The notes below the pieces were generated by a model, which was not told the origin of the DNA, ran no database searches, and worked only from the letters and a program-made list of their open reading frames with translations. The position numbers and the translations under genes were made by a program. DNA of 36,287 nucleotides, taken from positions 1 through 36,287 of the forward strand of contig CAMZAM010000020.1 in assembly GCA_947304185.1 (NCBI GenBank), read 5' to 3'. Numbering within the stretch: the first letter of the stretch is position 1; the number at the start of each line of letters is the position of its first letter. This document shows positions 8,208 to 16,711 of the stretch, in pieces. The stretch is from an uncultured Bacteroidales bacterium. GTDB lineage: Bacteria > Bacteroidota > Bacteroidia > Bacteroidales > F082.

Positions 8208-9864
8208 TATGCGAGCACACGTTCTCCTCACCGAGTTTCTTAATGGTTCCGGCCTTCTCCAACGTCGCCCTCACATGCACGTTAACACCCGACAAAACAA
8301 CAATCATCCCGCGTTTCTTACAGGTGTCACAAAGCAACTCCAGATTATGGATTCCGGTGCTGTCGATAAACGACACCTTCCTCATTCTGATGATTCGGAC
8401 CTTGTAGTCACGACCGATAACCGACTTGTCAATCTCATCGAATTTATTGGCAATTCCGAAGAAATATGGACCGTCGATCTCATAAACCTCAACGCCCTCT
8501 GGGATATGCAGCTTCTCCTCGCTGCTCATGGCCACGTCGGTGTTCTCGCTAGGATCAATCTCATTGCTAAACGAACGGATGACCGTCGCCTCGTTGGTAC
8601 GCTTCAAGAACAATGCAATTGATGCGATAAGTCCAAGTTCTATTGCTATTGTCAAATCGAAGATCACCGTCAGAAGGAACGTCATGATAAGCACCGCGAA
8701 GTCCGACTTCGGGTTCTTCGCCAGCATCCTGAACGTACGCCAGCCACTCATGTTATACGCCACCATGATAAGCACAGCAGCCAGACACGGCATCGGGATC
8801 AAACCCACCAAACGGCCAAACAGAAGCAGCACCAGAAGCAGCACCACCGCATGAATCAGACCAGCCACAGGGGTCTTACCGCCGTTGTTGATGTTCGTCA
8901 TAGTACGGGCGATGGCTCCAGTAGCCGGGATGCCACCAAACAACGGACTTGCGATATTCGCAATGCCTTGCGCTATCAGCTCCGTATTGGAATTATGCTT
9001 GTCGCCGACGACACCGTCAGCAACCATTGCCGAAAGCAACGACTCAATAGCGCCCAACATCGCAATGGTGAACGCCGATGGAGCCAGCTCTGTCATCAGC
9101 TGAATCAACGACTTCCCGTCATTCAAACCTAAGTCAGGCAACTTCGGTGCCGGGATAGAAGTCGGGAGCTCATACAAATCGCCGATCTTGGTGATGCCGG
9201 TAACGCCGCAGAAACGTTCTAATATCCACACTATCAACGTGATAAGTACAATGGCGACCAACGAGCCCGGAATCTTTTTCGAGATCTTCGGACTGTAAAT
9301 AATAACCAGCAAACTGGCAATTCCCACACCAAACGCCCACCAGTTGATATGCGTCACATTTTGGAAATAACAAATCCATTTATCGATGAAGTTGGCCGGC
9401 ACATTCTCAATGCCAAAGCCAAACAGATCGTTCATCTGAGTAGAGAAAATGGTCAGAGCGATACCGCCGGTAAAGCCAACAACCACTGGGTATGGCACGA
9501 ATTTGATGACATTGCCGAGCTTAAACACTCCTATCAAAATCAGTATGAAACCAGCCATCACAGTGGCAATCATCAGTCCACCCAGGCCGTGCTGCTGTAT
9601 GATTCCGTAAATTATCACGATGAAAGCGCCTGTCGGACCTCCAATCTGCACCTTGCTGCCTCCTAAAAACGAGATGATGAATCCCGCAATGATAGCCGTC
9701 ACCAGACCTTCCGTGGGACCCACGCCAGAGGCGATACCAAACGCGATAGCCAGCGGCAACGCCACAATACCTACAATAACACCTGCCATAGCATCAGCCG
9801 AAAACTGAACTTTGGTGTAGTTTTTCAAACAAGAAAATAACTTTGGACAAAAAACCATTTTCAA
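8164..9864 (-). CDS. SulP-family anion transporter with STAS domain
   Basis: The 566-residue integral membrane protein is of usual length for the SLC26/SulP family. It starts with a short cytosolic stretch and a DAMAGVIVGIVALPLAIAFG first helix, the family's hallmark; a PTGAF motif follows near residue 75, then further hydrophobic segments to about residue 410. The C-terminal STAS domain occupies about 440-555 (SFIDSTGIHNLELL). Such proteins import sulfate, bicarbonate or similar anions; the substrate cannot be read from sequence. It lies 14 bp downstream of the Gre/Nudix gene and is probably co-transcribed with it. Its 3' end overlaps the transposase remnant on the other strand. A start three codons in (MVF) is also possible. 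Confidence 0.93.
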   Translation of the reverse strand: MKMVFCPKLFSCLKNYTKVQFSADAMAGVIVGIVALPLAIAFGIASGVGPTEGLVTAIIAGFIISFLGGSKVQIGGPTGAFIVIIYGIIQQHGLGGLMIATVMAGFILILIGVFKLGNVIKFVPYPVVVGFTGGIALTIFSTQMNDLFGFGIENVPANFIDKWICYFQNVTHINWWAFGVGIASLLVIIYSPKISKKIPGSLVAIVLITLIVWILERFCGVTGITKIGDLYELPTSIPAPKLPDLGLNDGKSLIQLMTELAPSAFTIAMLGAIESLLSAMVADGVVGDKHNSNTELIAQGIANIASPLFGGIPATGAIARTMTNINNGGKTPVAGLIHAVVLLLVLLLFGRLVGLIPMPCLAAVLIMVAYNMSGWRTFRMLAKNPKSDFAVLIMTFLLTVIFDLTIAIELGLIASIALFLKRTNEATVIRSFSNEIDPSENTDVAMSSEEKLHIPEGVEVYEIDGPYFFGIANKFDEIDKSVIGRDYKVRIIRMRKVSFIDSTGIHNLELLCDTCKKRGMIVVLSGVNVHVRATLEKAGTIKKLGEENVCSHINFALKRAEEIVSR

Positions 9865-9878
9865 TATTTTTACAAATC

Positions 9879-10934
9879 CTAATCTTTTGCAAAAATATCA
9901 AAATATTCTTTACCTTCGGGAGTTTTCAATAAATTTTCATCGGAATGCAAAATGTAGACGTAAACGAGCTCTTTTTCGGTATTCGTCTCACGGATATATT
10001 GTTTCTTCAATTTCGGCTTAACGCCAGATAAACCTAGCACTTCCGACATTTTACGTTTCAGCGTCTTCTCCGGTGTGTCGCCAAATGCCACATGCCACCA
10101 ATAACGCCTCTCGGCCTCACCTTTATTATTAATGACATGCAGATGCAACACAGGATGCAGAATCTTATTGCCTTTATGCAGCTCCATGTGCAACGCCCGC
10201 CCTACGATGATGCCACGTTCGTTCACAACCGGCAGGAATTCCATGATATCTTCTTCGGGAGTGAAAATATCGTTTGTGTGATATTCAGAGATTTCTCCAC
10301 TTCGCTGCGCTTCGGTCGAAATGACGGATTGGGCACGCGTTTCTGTGGAAATGTCGGAAGTGGCTGTTGCCTCAACTTGCGTAACCGTCCGAGTTTTTTG
10401 AGTTGTCGGAGCGCTCTGAGAGCTCTTAACTCCATTCTCAACAGCCACTTCCGACAACGGCACTGCCTCATACCAAACTCCTTGAACCTCAATAACTTCC
10501 GTTCCTTTCGGAACTTTTATCTCAAACTTATCTCCTACCTTCTTTCCCATTAAAGCCTTCGCCACAGGCGAGATGAACGACAGCAGTCCCTTACCGAAAT
10601 CAGCCTCGTCGACGCCCACGATTCTCACGGTTCGACCGTTATATTTCACATAAGCTCCGAAACTCACGGTTTCCTTGTTGGCTTTGGTCATATCCACCTC
10701 CACAGCGGTATTAATACGATCAATGAGCAACTTCATCTTTGCATCGATGAAATTGCTCATTATGTAGTTTCCATTCGCCGCAACACGTTCATTCTCAAGG
10801 TCTTCGCGTTCTTTCTTCAACGCTTCCAGACCCTCGTTTGTCACGTAGTTGGGCATGCCTTTCGGCAAGTAAGCCCTCGGTGGCACCATCGGAATCTCTT
10901 CCTGGTCACCTTCTTTGATAAAGCCTCTGCTCAT
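9879..10934 (-). CDS. GreA/GreB-like elongation factor fused to a degenerate Nudix domain
   Basis: The 351-residue protein has three parts. Residues 1-80 are an N-terminal MSRGFIKEGDQEE segment and short coiled coil typical of GreB-like proteins of this phylum. Residues 90-165 are the FKBP-like C-terminal Gre domain that binds RNA polymerase. A polar linker (167-226) follows. Residues 229-351 resemble an IDI-type Nudix domain (EFLPVV, LHPVLHLHV, WWHVAFGD). The Nudix box is degenerate: RKMSEVLGL (294-302) replaces REUxEExGU, losing two metal-binding glutamates, so hydrolysis is doubtful. Within the linker, residues 204-216 are encoded by a REP-like element. Its ATG shares the A of the TGATG with the stop of a preceding 45-codon ORF, so translation is probably coupled. 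Confidence 0.85.
   Translation of the reverse strand: MSRGFIKEGDQEEIPMVPPRAYLPKGMPNYVTNEGLEALKKEREDLENERVAANGNYIMSNFIDAKMKLLIDRINTAVEVDMTKANKETVSFGAYVKYNGRTVRIVGVDEADFGKGLLSFISPVAKALMGKKVGDKFEIKVPKGTEVIEVQGVWYEAVPLSEVAVENGVKSSQSAPTTQKTRTVTQVEATATSDISTETRAQSVISTEAQRSGEISEYHTNDIFTPEEDIMEFLPVVNERGIIVGRALHMELHKGNKILHPVLHLHVINNKGEAERRYWWHVAFGDTPEKTLKRKMSEVLGLSGVKPKLKKQYIRETNTEKELVYVYILHSDENLLKTPEGKEYFDIFAKD
10288..10325 (-). repeat. REP-like palindromic element inside the coding linker
   Basis: The 38-bp stretch has ATTTC/GAAAT ends around an imperfectly symmetric GC-rich core (TTCGCTGCGCTTCGG). It resembles extragenic repeats common in Bacteroidales that read VISTEAQRSGEIS in one frame and FRPKRSEVEKSL in another. 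That family assignment rests on memory; the palindromic layout and the local composition jump are visible. Confidence 0.55.
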
Positions 10935-11071
10935 CAGTTAGGCAGTTCGTATGTCGCGGCGTAATGCATTATCGCATCCAAGGTCTTACGGCTCGGCTGC
11001 ATCTCAGCGCACATCTCGCACACGACCTTTCTGACTTCATCTTCAAATAATTGAGTAGAATTTAATACCAT
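10934..11071 (-). CDS. Small 45-residue protein coupled to the Gre/Nudix gene
   Basis: ATG at 11069-11071 opens a 45-codon frame beginning MVLNSTQLFEDEVRKVV and ending HYAATYELPN. Its TGA (10934-10936) overlaps the next start as TGATG. The middle is a likely amphipathic helix with two cysteines (CEMC) and an MQPSRKTLDAIMHYA segment resembling short proteins that follow sigma-factor genes in this phylum. It lies 94 bp downstream of the sigma-factor gene with no clear promoter between, so all three may share a transcript. Function is unknown. Support is the tight overlap and the coding-like composition. Confidence 0.55.
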   Translation of the reverse strand: MVLNSTQLFEDEVRKVVCEMCAEMQPSRKTLDAIMHYAATYELPN

Positions 11072-11165
11072 AGGCACTCGATTTCGTTTATTTTCTGAAA
11101 TCTTAACGCCCGTATTCTACCTTTTATTTTATGACGATGAAAATATTTTTCAAAAACTTTTTCAA

Positions 11166-11753
11166 CTACGCCACTGTCAGCTGTAAGTTCTTTTCCTTCG
11201 CCATTTTCCGAAGATTGATCAAAGCGTAGCGCATGCGTCCCAGAGCCGTGTTGATGCTCACATTTGTAACCTCGGCGATCTCTTTGAACGACATGTCGGC
11301 ATACATCCTCATATTGAGAACCTCACGCTGCTCTTCCGGAAGATATTCAATCATCTTACGGAGGTCGTCGTGAATCTGATCAGTGATGATCTGCTCCTCA
11401 ATCGAAGGATCAGTAAACCTCGCATTGTCAAGCATATCGTAGTCTTCCTTAGTCGGATCGACCATCGGCAGACGTTTTGCCTTACGGAAATGATCTATAA
11501 TAAGATTGTGCGCGATGCGCATCGCGAACTGTATGAACTTACCTTCTTCTTTGTAAGCTCCGGCCTTAATAGTACGGATAATCTTCAGAAAAGTATCCTG
11601 AAAAATATCATCAGCGAGCTGCTTATCCTTGACAAGCATCGCAATGTACGAAAAAACTTTGTTCTGGTAACGATCAACCAATACCTCGAAACTTGCCACA
11701 TCACCATTCTGATAGCGTAGCACCAGTTCCTTATCGTTTAATATCTCAGACAT
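11166..11753 (-). CDS. RNA polymerase ECF-type sigma factor
   Basis: The 195-residue protein has region 2 (ILNDKELVLRYQNGD through DDIFQDTFLKI and a FAMRIAHNLIIDHFR stretch) and region 4 (LPEEQREVLNMRMYADMSFKEIAEV plus a helix-turn-helix ending NTALGRMRYAL). Region 3 is absent, as in ECF sigma factors. It directs polymerase to an alternative promoter set. No anti-sigma gene is adjacent; the next ORF downstream is a 45-residue protein. The start at 11753 follows a purine-rich AAAGGGGGACTT. A TATATTTG -7 box at 11859-11866 on the same strand implies a leader of about 100 nt. It is divergent from uvrA, a common arrangement in the phylum. Confidence 0.93.
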   Translation of the reverse strand: MSEILNDKELVLRYQNGDVASFEVLVDRYQNKVFSYIAMLVKDKQLADDIFQDTFLKIIRTIKAGAYKEEGKFIQFAMRIAHNLIIDHFRKAKRLPMVDPTKEDYDMLDNARFTDPSIEEQIITDQIHDDLRKMIEYLPEEQREVLNMRMYADMSFKEIAEVTNVSINTALGRMRYALINLRKMAKEKNLQLTVA

Positions 11754-11858
11754 AAGTCCCCCTTTTGTTAAGGTTAAACATTCAAAAAGGGTAAAAATTC
11801 TCTATAGCGTCTCTCCTATTTTTATTGGTTGAACAATAGTTTATGTCTAAATTTTTTG

Positions 11859-11866
11859 CAAATATA
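11859..11866 (-). promoter_or_regulatory. -7 box for the sigma-factor transcript
   Basis: The minus strand reads TATATTTG (TAnnTTTG type), 106 bp upstream of the sigma-factor start codon. The intervening leader contains no gene. Confidence 0.55.
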
Positions 11867-11899
11867 CAACATTTTTTAATACGAAGCGAAAAAAAATTG

Positions 11900-11907
11900 T
11901 ATTTTCG
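11900..11907 (+). promoter_or_regulatory. Candidate -7 box for uvrA
   Basis: TATTTTCG is one base off TAnnTTTG and lies 30 bp upstream of the ATG at 11938, in the divergent intergenic region shared with the sigma-factor gene. Confidence 0.35.
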
Positions 11908-11937
11908 TGCAATTTTTTTGAGGTATCTTAGTTGCAG

Positions 11938-14724
11938 ATGGACAAATTAGAGAACATTGAAATCCACGGTGCGAGAGTTAACAACTTGAAAAACATCGAC
12001 TTACGAATCCCGAAGAACAAACTCATCGTGATAACGGGCTTGTCGGGCTCCGGAAAGTCGTCGCTCGCCTTCGACACGATATATGCCGAAGGTCAACGCC
12101 GTTATGTCGAAAGTCTGAGCGCCTACGCCCGCCAGTTTATGGGCCGCCTCAGCAAACCGGATGTGGATCTCATCACCGGGCTTTCTCCCACCATCGCCAT
12201 ACAACAGCGCACAATGACAAGTAACCCGCGATCAACCGTCGGGACTACCACAGAGATATACGAATACCTCAAATTATTATACGCCCGCATTGGCCGCACA
12301 TTCTCGCCCGTTTCAGGAAAAGAAGTGAAACGTAACCAGGTGAGCGACGTCGTCGACTTCATACTCGAACAGAAAGGACGCGCCGTCTACATCCTCGCAC
12401 CTATAGTGATTCCTGAAGGCAGAACGCTGCAAGATCATCTCAACATTCTTCTTCAACAAGGCTTCAACCGCTTGATAATCAAAGAGCAAGCGGTAAGAAT
12501 CGAGGATTATCTCAAAGATAAAGGCAAAGATAAGCCCAAAGACATCCGTATCATGGTCGACCGCCTGAAAGTGGGCGAAAACTCAACAGAACTCATCGGC
12601 CAGCTTTCGGATTCAGTGCAGACCGCCTTCTACGAAGGAAAGGACAACTGTATTATCATGGTCGACGGCAAAGAATTCGCCTTTTCGTCACGTTTCGAGG
12701 CCGACGGCATCACTTTCGAGCCGCCGACAACACATCTCTTCGCATTCAACAACCCTTACGGGGCCTGCAAGACCTGCGAAGGATTCGGCACCGTGATAGG
12801 CATCGACGAAGACCTGGTGGTTCCGGATAAGTCACTGTCGATCTACGAAAACGCCATTGCCTGCTGGCGTGGCGATAAGATGAGCTGGTACCGCGATGAA
12901 CTCGTCAGAACAGCTCACCACTTCGATTTTCCGGTGCATAAGCCATATTTCGAGCTCACCGAAGCCCAGAAAGAGACGCTCTGGAAAGGCAACCAGTACT
13001 TTATGGGTCTCGACGACTTCTTCAAAGACGTTGAAAATCAATCATATAAGATTCAATATCGTGTCATGCTCTCACGTTATCGCGGCAAGACGACATGTCC
13101 CGACTGCCACGGCAAACGTCTGCGTCAAGAGGCTAACTACGTGAAAATCAACGGGAAGAGCATCACCGACCTCGCCACCATGCCTATCAGCGAGCTACAA
13201 AAGTTCTTCGACAGCATAAAGCTCTCACAGTCAGAGAGTTCCATCGCCGACAGACTGCTCGTGGAGATTCGTAACCGCATCGGCTTCCTGATGGAAGTCG
13301 GACTCGGCTACCTCACCCTGAACCGCGCATCCAACACCCTCTCAGGCGGCGAAGCACAACGTATCAACCTCGCGACATCACTCGGTAGCAGCCTCGTGGG
13401 CTCCACTTACATCCTCGACGAGCCGAGCATCGGACTGCATTCACGTGATACTCAACAACTTATAAAAGTCCTGAAACGTCTCCGCGACATCGGAAATACC
13501 GTTATTGTGGTCGAGCACGACGAAGAGATAATACGCGCCGCTGATCAGATTATCGACATCGGACCATACGCCGGACGTTTTGGCGGTGAGCTGGTATTCC
13601 AAGGCGACATCAAGGCTATGGAAAAATCAGGCAAATCGCTTACTGCTCAATATATTACGGGTAAAATGGAGATACCGGTGCCGAAGTATCGCCGTAAGTG
13701 GAACAACGCCATCGAATTCACCGGATGTCTCGAGCATAACCTCAAGAATATCAACGTGAAAGTGCCGTTGAACGTGCTCACCGTAGTGACAGGCGTCAGC
13801 GGATCGGGTAAGTCATCGCTGGTCAACAACATCATCTACACGGCTCTGAAGAAGCATTTCGGAGGCACCGCCGACAAGACAGGATCTTTCGGCTCTATGC
13901 GCGGCAGCATACAGGCCATACAATCGGTGGAGATGATAAACCAAAACCCTATCGGAAAGTCAACTCGTTCAAATCCAGTGACTTACGTCAAGGCGTTCGA
14001 TGAAATCAGAGCACTCTTCGCCGAGCAGAAATTAGCGAAGATGCGCGGAAACAAAGCGGGTTATTTCTCATTTAACGTGCCTGGCGGACGATGCGACAAC
14101 TGCGAAGGCGAAGGCATCCTCAAGGTTGAGATGCAGTTTATGGCCGACGTCTTCCTCGAATGCGATGTCTGCCACGGGAAACGCTACAAAGAAGAGGCTC
14201 TCGAGGTGAAATTCCTCGACAAAAACATCTTCGACATCCTCGAGATGAGCATCGACGAAGCCATCGAGTTCTTCAGTCAGCCCAACGAATTTAAGAATAT
14301 CACCGATCGTATAATATTGAAACTCAAGCCGTTACAGGATGTAGGACTCGGCTATCTTAAGATGGGACAGCCTTCATCTACCCTCTCTGGCGGCGAGGCT
14401 CAGCGTATCAAACTGGCATCGTTCCTAGTCAACGGCACAAACGAGAAACCGACGCTGTTTATCTTCGACGAGCCCACGACAGGCTTACATTTCCACGATG
14501 TCAACAAGCTCTTGAAAGCTTTCGAAGCCTTGATAAACAACGGTCACACCCTCATCGTCATCGAGCATGATCCCGATGTCATCAAGACTGCCGACTGGGT
14601 CATCGACCTCGGTCCGGAAGGTGGCGACAAAGGCGGACACCTAGTGTTTGCTGGCACTCCAGAGGATTTGACAAAATGTAAAGAAAGCTATACAGCAGAG
14701 GTTATAACTAAGAAATTGAGTTAA
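11938..14724 (+). CDS. uvrA: UvrABC excinuclease subunit A
   Basis: The 928-residue protein is the damage-sensing ABC ATPase of nucleotide excision repair; it loads UvrB on lesions. Visible are Walker [10 protein letters not shown] near the N-terminus and GVSGSGKSS near residue 620, two LSGGEAQR signatures, Walker B blocks [10 protein letters not shown] and [11 protein letters not shown], and zinc-binding CxxC pairs ([32 protein letters not shown]). Length is normal. I chose the ATG at 11938 over an in-frame TTG six bases earlier. The gene stands alone, divergent from the sigma factor, and overlaps the converging 88-residue ORF by 4 nt at its stop. Confidence 0.98.
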   Translation: MDKLENIEIHGARVNNLKNIDLRIPKNKLIVITGLSGSGKSSLAFDTIYAEGQRRYVESLSAYARQFMGRLSKPDVDLITGLSPTIAIQQRTMTSNPRSTVGTTTEIYEYLKLLYARIGRTFSPVSGKEVKRNQVSDVVDFILEQKGRAVYILAPIVIPEGRTLQDHLNILLQQGFNRLIIKEQAVRIEDYLKDKGKDKPKDIRIMVDRLKVGENSTELIGQLSDSVQTAFYEGKDNCIIMVDGKEFAFSSRFEADGITFEPPTTHLFAFNNPYGACKTCEGFGTVIGIDEDLVVPDKSLSIYENAIACWRGDKMSWYRDELVRTAHHFDFPVHKPYFELTEAQKETLWKGNQYFMGLDDFFKDVENQSYKIQYRVMLSRYRGKTTCPDCHGKRLRQEANYVKINGKSITDLATMPISELQKFFDSIKLSQSESSIADRLLVEIRNRIGFLMEVGLGYLTLNRASNTLSGGEAQRINLATSLGSSLVGSTYILDEPSIGLHSRDTQQLIKVLKRLRDIGNTVIVVEHDEEIIRAADQIIDIGPYAGRFGGELVFQGDIKAMEKSGKSLTAQYITGKMEIPVPKYRRKWNNAIEFTGCLEHNLKNINVKVPLNVLTVVTGVSGSGKSSLVNNIIYTALKKHFGGTADKTGSFGSMRGSIQAIQSVEMINQNPIGKSTRSNPVTYVKAFDEIRALFAEQKLAKMRGNKAGYFSFNVPGGRCDNCEGEGILKVEMQFMADVFLECDVCHGKRYKEEALEVKFLDKNIFDILEMSIDEAIEFFSQPNEFKNITDRIILKLKPLQDVGLGYLKMGQPSSTLSGGEAQRIKLASFLVNGTNEKPTLFIFDEPTTGLHFHDVNKLLKAFEALINNGHTLIVIEHDPDVIKTADWVIDLGPEGGDKGGHLVFAGTPEDLTKCKESYTAEVITKKLS

Positions 14725-14987
14725 GTCCAGGCGTCATATCCGCCGTCAGGGTGACGGTAATCCAAAAGCCATTCATACGCATCCTGGCTTCCCTCGCCGT
14801 CGGCGTAGGCTTCTTCCATGATATCGGCAACAACGGCAAGCGAAATCTCGGTTTCGGTCTCCAAAATAATCCCTATCTCATACAAGGCGTCAGAATCGTT
14901 TTCCTCGTATGCTTTTTTATATATTTCATCAGGAATTTCAACTTCAAAATCCTGTTCTTCATACTCGTCGTGAAACGTTTTTTTCAT
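14721..14987 (-). CDS. Small acidic protein, weakly Sel1/TPR-like
   Basis: The 88-residue protein is strongly acidic (many Asp and Glu) with an ALYEIGIILE...EEAYADGEGSQDAYEWLLDY section whose small-residue spacing faintly resembles a Sel1-type helical repeat. No signal peptide or membrane segment is seen. Its start lies 6 bp downstream of the DUF1963-like gene, so the two are likely one operon. The stop overlaps that of uvrA by 4 nt from the other strand. Function is unknown; an accessory of its DUF1963-like neighbour is a guess from position. Confidence 0.7.
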   Translation of the reverse strand: MKKTFHDEYEEQDFEVEIPDEIYKKAYEENDSDALYEIGIILETETEISLAVVADIMEEAYADGEGSQDAYEWLLDYRHPDGGYDAWT

Positions 14988-14993
14988 AATTTT

Positions 14994-15611
14994 TTAAGTT
15001 GAAGTAACACTTGAAGTAACATTATTGAATTCTCTGTTCTTCAAATCTTTAGGATTGATAATAATATGTAACATTCCCCAGTCCATGAAGTTCAAAGTAC
15101 AGTCGTCATAATCATCGGAATCGACCTGCAGAAGCTCGATCCATCCCTTGTACGGCTCATCCCAATCATCCCACTCTCTGTTGTACGGCTCGCCGAGCAA
15201 TTTATTCCCGTCACAAAGCGCTTCTGCCTTTGAAAACACTATCTTTTGTTCTTTCAAAGCCACTTCACGGCAGTCATCATCGACAAGTATCACTTGTTCA
15301 AACTCCTGATTATCAACATCTTCCACATAAAACACCTTCACATCGTCACTATCCCAATACGGACCATCGGGACAATAAGCGTCGAAGTTGCCGAAATAAT
15401 AGTCGATGGCAGCGAAAAAATACAGCATTCCTTTGTGCGGCAGCAGGTTCTCCTCATCAAAATCTGCAATATCTTCACAACGTATCTGGCAGATGAAGGT
15501 CAAATCGTCGGGAACGTCAAATCCTACAGGCATATCCGGATTTCCCCACCACTTGCTTTGCATAAACAAATCATCATGCGTTTTCTCCAGAGAAATTTTT
15601 ATAGAATTCAT
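14994..15611 (-). CDS. DUF1963 (YwqG-like) family protein
   Basis: The 205-residue protein shows the family's layout: KWWGNPDMP near the N-terminus, a LTFICQIRCEDI strand, GMLYFFAAID, and a late GWIELLQVDS...LNFMDWGMLHIII block. It is acidic and cytosolic. Proteins of this type, common in bacteria, have no settled biochemical role. The frame stays open to 15656, but I chose the ATG at 15609-15611 because a TAAATTTG -7 box (15626-15633) lies inside the longer version, upstream of this ATG. It is the first gene of a two-gene unit with the 88-residue ORF. Confidence 0.82.
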   Translation of the reverse strand: MNSIKISLEKTHDDLFMQSKWWGNPDMPVGFDVPDDLTFICQIRCEDIADFDEENLLPHKGMLYFFAAIDYYFGNFDAYCPDGPYWDSDDVKVFYVEDVDNQEFEQVILVDDDCREVALKEQKIVFSKAEALCDGNKLLGEPYNREWDDWDEPYKGWIELLQVDSDDYDDCTLNFMDWGMLHIIINPKDLKNREFNNVTSSVTST

Positions 15612-15620
15612 GCAATATTT

Positions 15621-15653
15621 TTTTGCAAATTTAATTAATAATTTATAATTTTG
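15621..15653. promoter_or_regulatory. Overlapping divergent promoters
   Basis: On the minus strand TAAATTTG (15626-15633) serves the DUF1963-like gene. On the plus strand TTTTG (15621-15625) plus TAATTTTG (15646-15653) serves the DUF3078 gene. The plus -33 and minus -7 elements touch, so the two polymerases should compete. Confidence 0.6.
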
Positions 15654-15710
15654 CATACGAAAAACGAGTGAAATTTACTTTTTTACAAAACACCAGTATT
15701 TAAAGGCGAT

Positions 15711-16700
15711 TTGAAGCATATTGGCGTTATATTGGCATGCATTTTGGGCGTAATTTTAACCTTATTATGCCCTGGGATCGCTATGTCTCAAGACAGTATC
15801 GCTCCAAAAGAACGTGTCGTCTGGCATAAACTTGAAGGTTCTTTAGGCATGACGGTCAACCAGTTAGGCATCACATACTGGGCAGCCGGTGGTGAGAGTA
15901 ACATGAGCGGCAAAGTCACCGGAAACCTCAAGTATACCTACAATCGTAAGATGTTTAACTACGTCACGACGGGTTTGTTTATGTACGGTGCTCAAGGCTA
16001 CACCAAAACCAACCGCTGGGAGAAAACCGAAGACCGTCTGGAGCTGTCGACCACGATGACTCACAACAACAACCGCAACCTCACTTTCACGGCTATGTCG
16101 ATGCTGAAAACGCAGTTCACAAACGGTTACGCCTATCCTAATGACTCCGTACCTATCTCAAAGTTCTTTGCGCCTGCATATCTCACAGTATCAATAGGTT
16201 ACACCTACAGCATCCACAATATCGTCACCATATTTTTCAGCCCTTCAGCTGGTAAATTTACATTTGTAAACGACCAGACATTGGCCGATAAAGGCTCATT
16301 CGGTGTCGAGGCAGGCTACTGGAATATCGTCGAAGGCGACAGCACATGGATCCCCGGCAAACGTTTCCTCGGCGAGCTTGGTTTCAACGTTTTGATAAAA
16401 TACAAGCAGGATTTCAAGAATAACGTCGGAGTCTTCTCCACTCTTAACCTTTACAACAACTATATGGACGTAAATCGGGCCAACCGTTGGAATATAGATG
16501 TGGACTGGGAAACAGGCGTAAAATTCACCATAAGTAAATGTATATCAACGGTTATCAACGTCCACCTCATCTACGATGACAACGTCAGATTTAACATCGA
16601 CGGACGGGAAAAACCAATTCTTCAATTTAAAGAGTCAATTGGTATCAATTTTTTATATAAATTTGCAGTTGATAACAAAAACAAGAAAATTAACAACTAA
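15711..16700 (+). CDS. DUF3078 outer-membrane-type beta protein
   Basis: The 329-residue protein begins with a hydrophobic signal peptide (about residues 1-25, cut near AMSQD) and continues as alternating aromatic strands with the DUF3078 marks: ITYWAAGGESNMSG, then TQFTNGYAYPND, FAPAYLTVSIGY, SPSAGKFTFVND and a closing SIGINFLYKF. This family is largely confined to Bacteroidetes and is thought to form a small outer-membrane barrel; its role is unknown. The start is a TTG at 15711 after AAAGGCGAT; no ATG gives a signal peptide in this frame. The phosphohexomutase gene follows after 11 bp. Confidence 0.88.
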   Translation: MKHIGVILACILGVILTLLCPGIAMSQDSIAPKERVVWHKLEGSLGMTVNQLGITYWAAGGESNMSGKVTGNLKYTYNRKMFNYVTTGLFMYGAQGYTKTNRWEKTEDRLELSTTMTHNNNRNLTFTAMSMLKTQFTNGYAYPNDSVPISKFFAPAYLTVSIGYTYSIHNIVTIFFSPSAGKFTFVNDQTLADKGSFGVEAGYWNIVEGDSTWIPGKRFLGELGFNVLIKYKQDFKNNVGVFSTLNLYNNYMDVNRANRWNIDVDWETGVKFTISKCISTVINVHLIYDDNVRFNIDGREKPILQFKESIGINFLYKFAVDNKNKKINN

Positions 16701-16711
16701 AAAACTATATT

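Noticed and set aside
10223..10492. Arg/Leu-rich 89-residue frame inside the Gre/Nudix gene, including an FRPKRSEVEKSL stretch.
   Set aside because: It is a shadow of the in-frame linker and REP-like element; such frames are the familiar by-product of this repeat, not a gene.
11932..11937. TTG start two codons upstream of the uvrA ATG.
   Set aside because: The ATG at 11938 gives the usual UvrA N-terminus and needs no rare start codon.
15612..15656. N-terminal extension of the DUF1963-like frame.
   Set aside because: It spans a TAAATTTG -7 box, so the codons would not be in the transcript.
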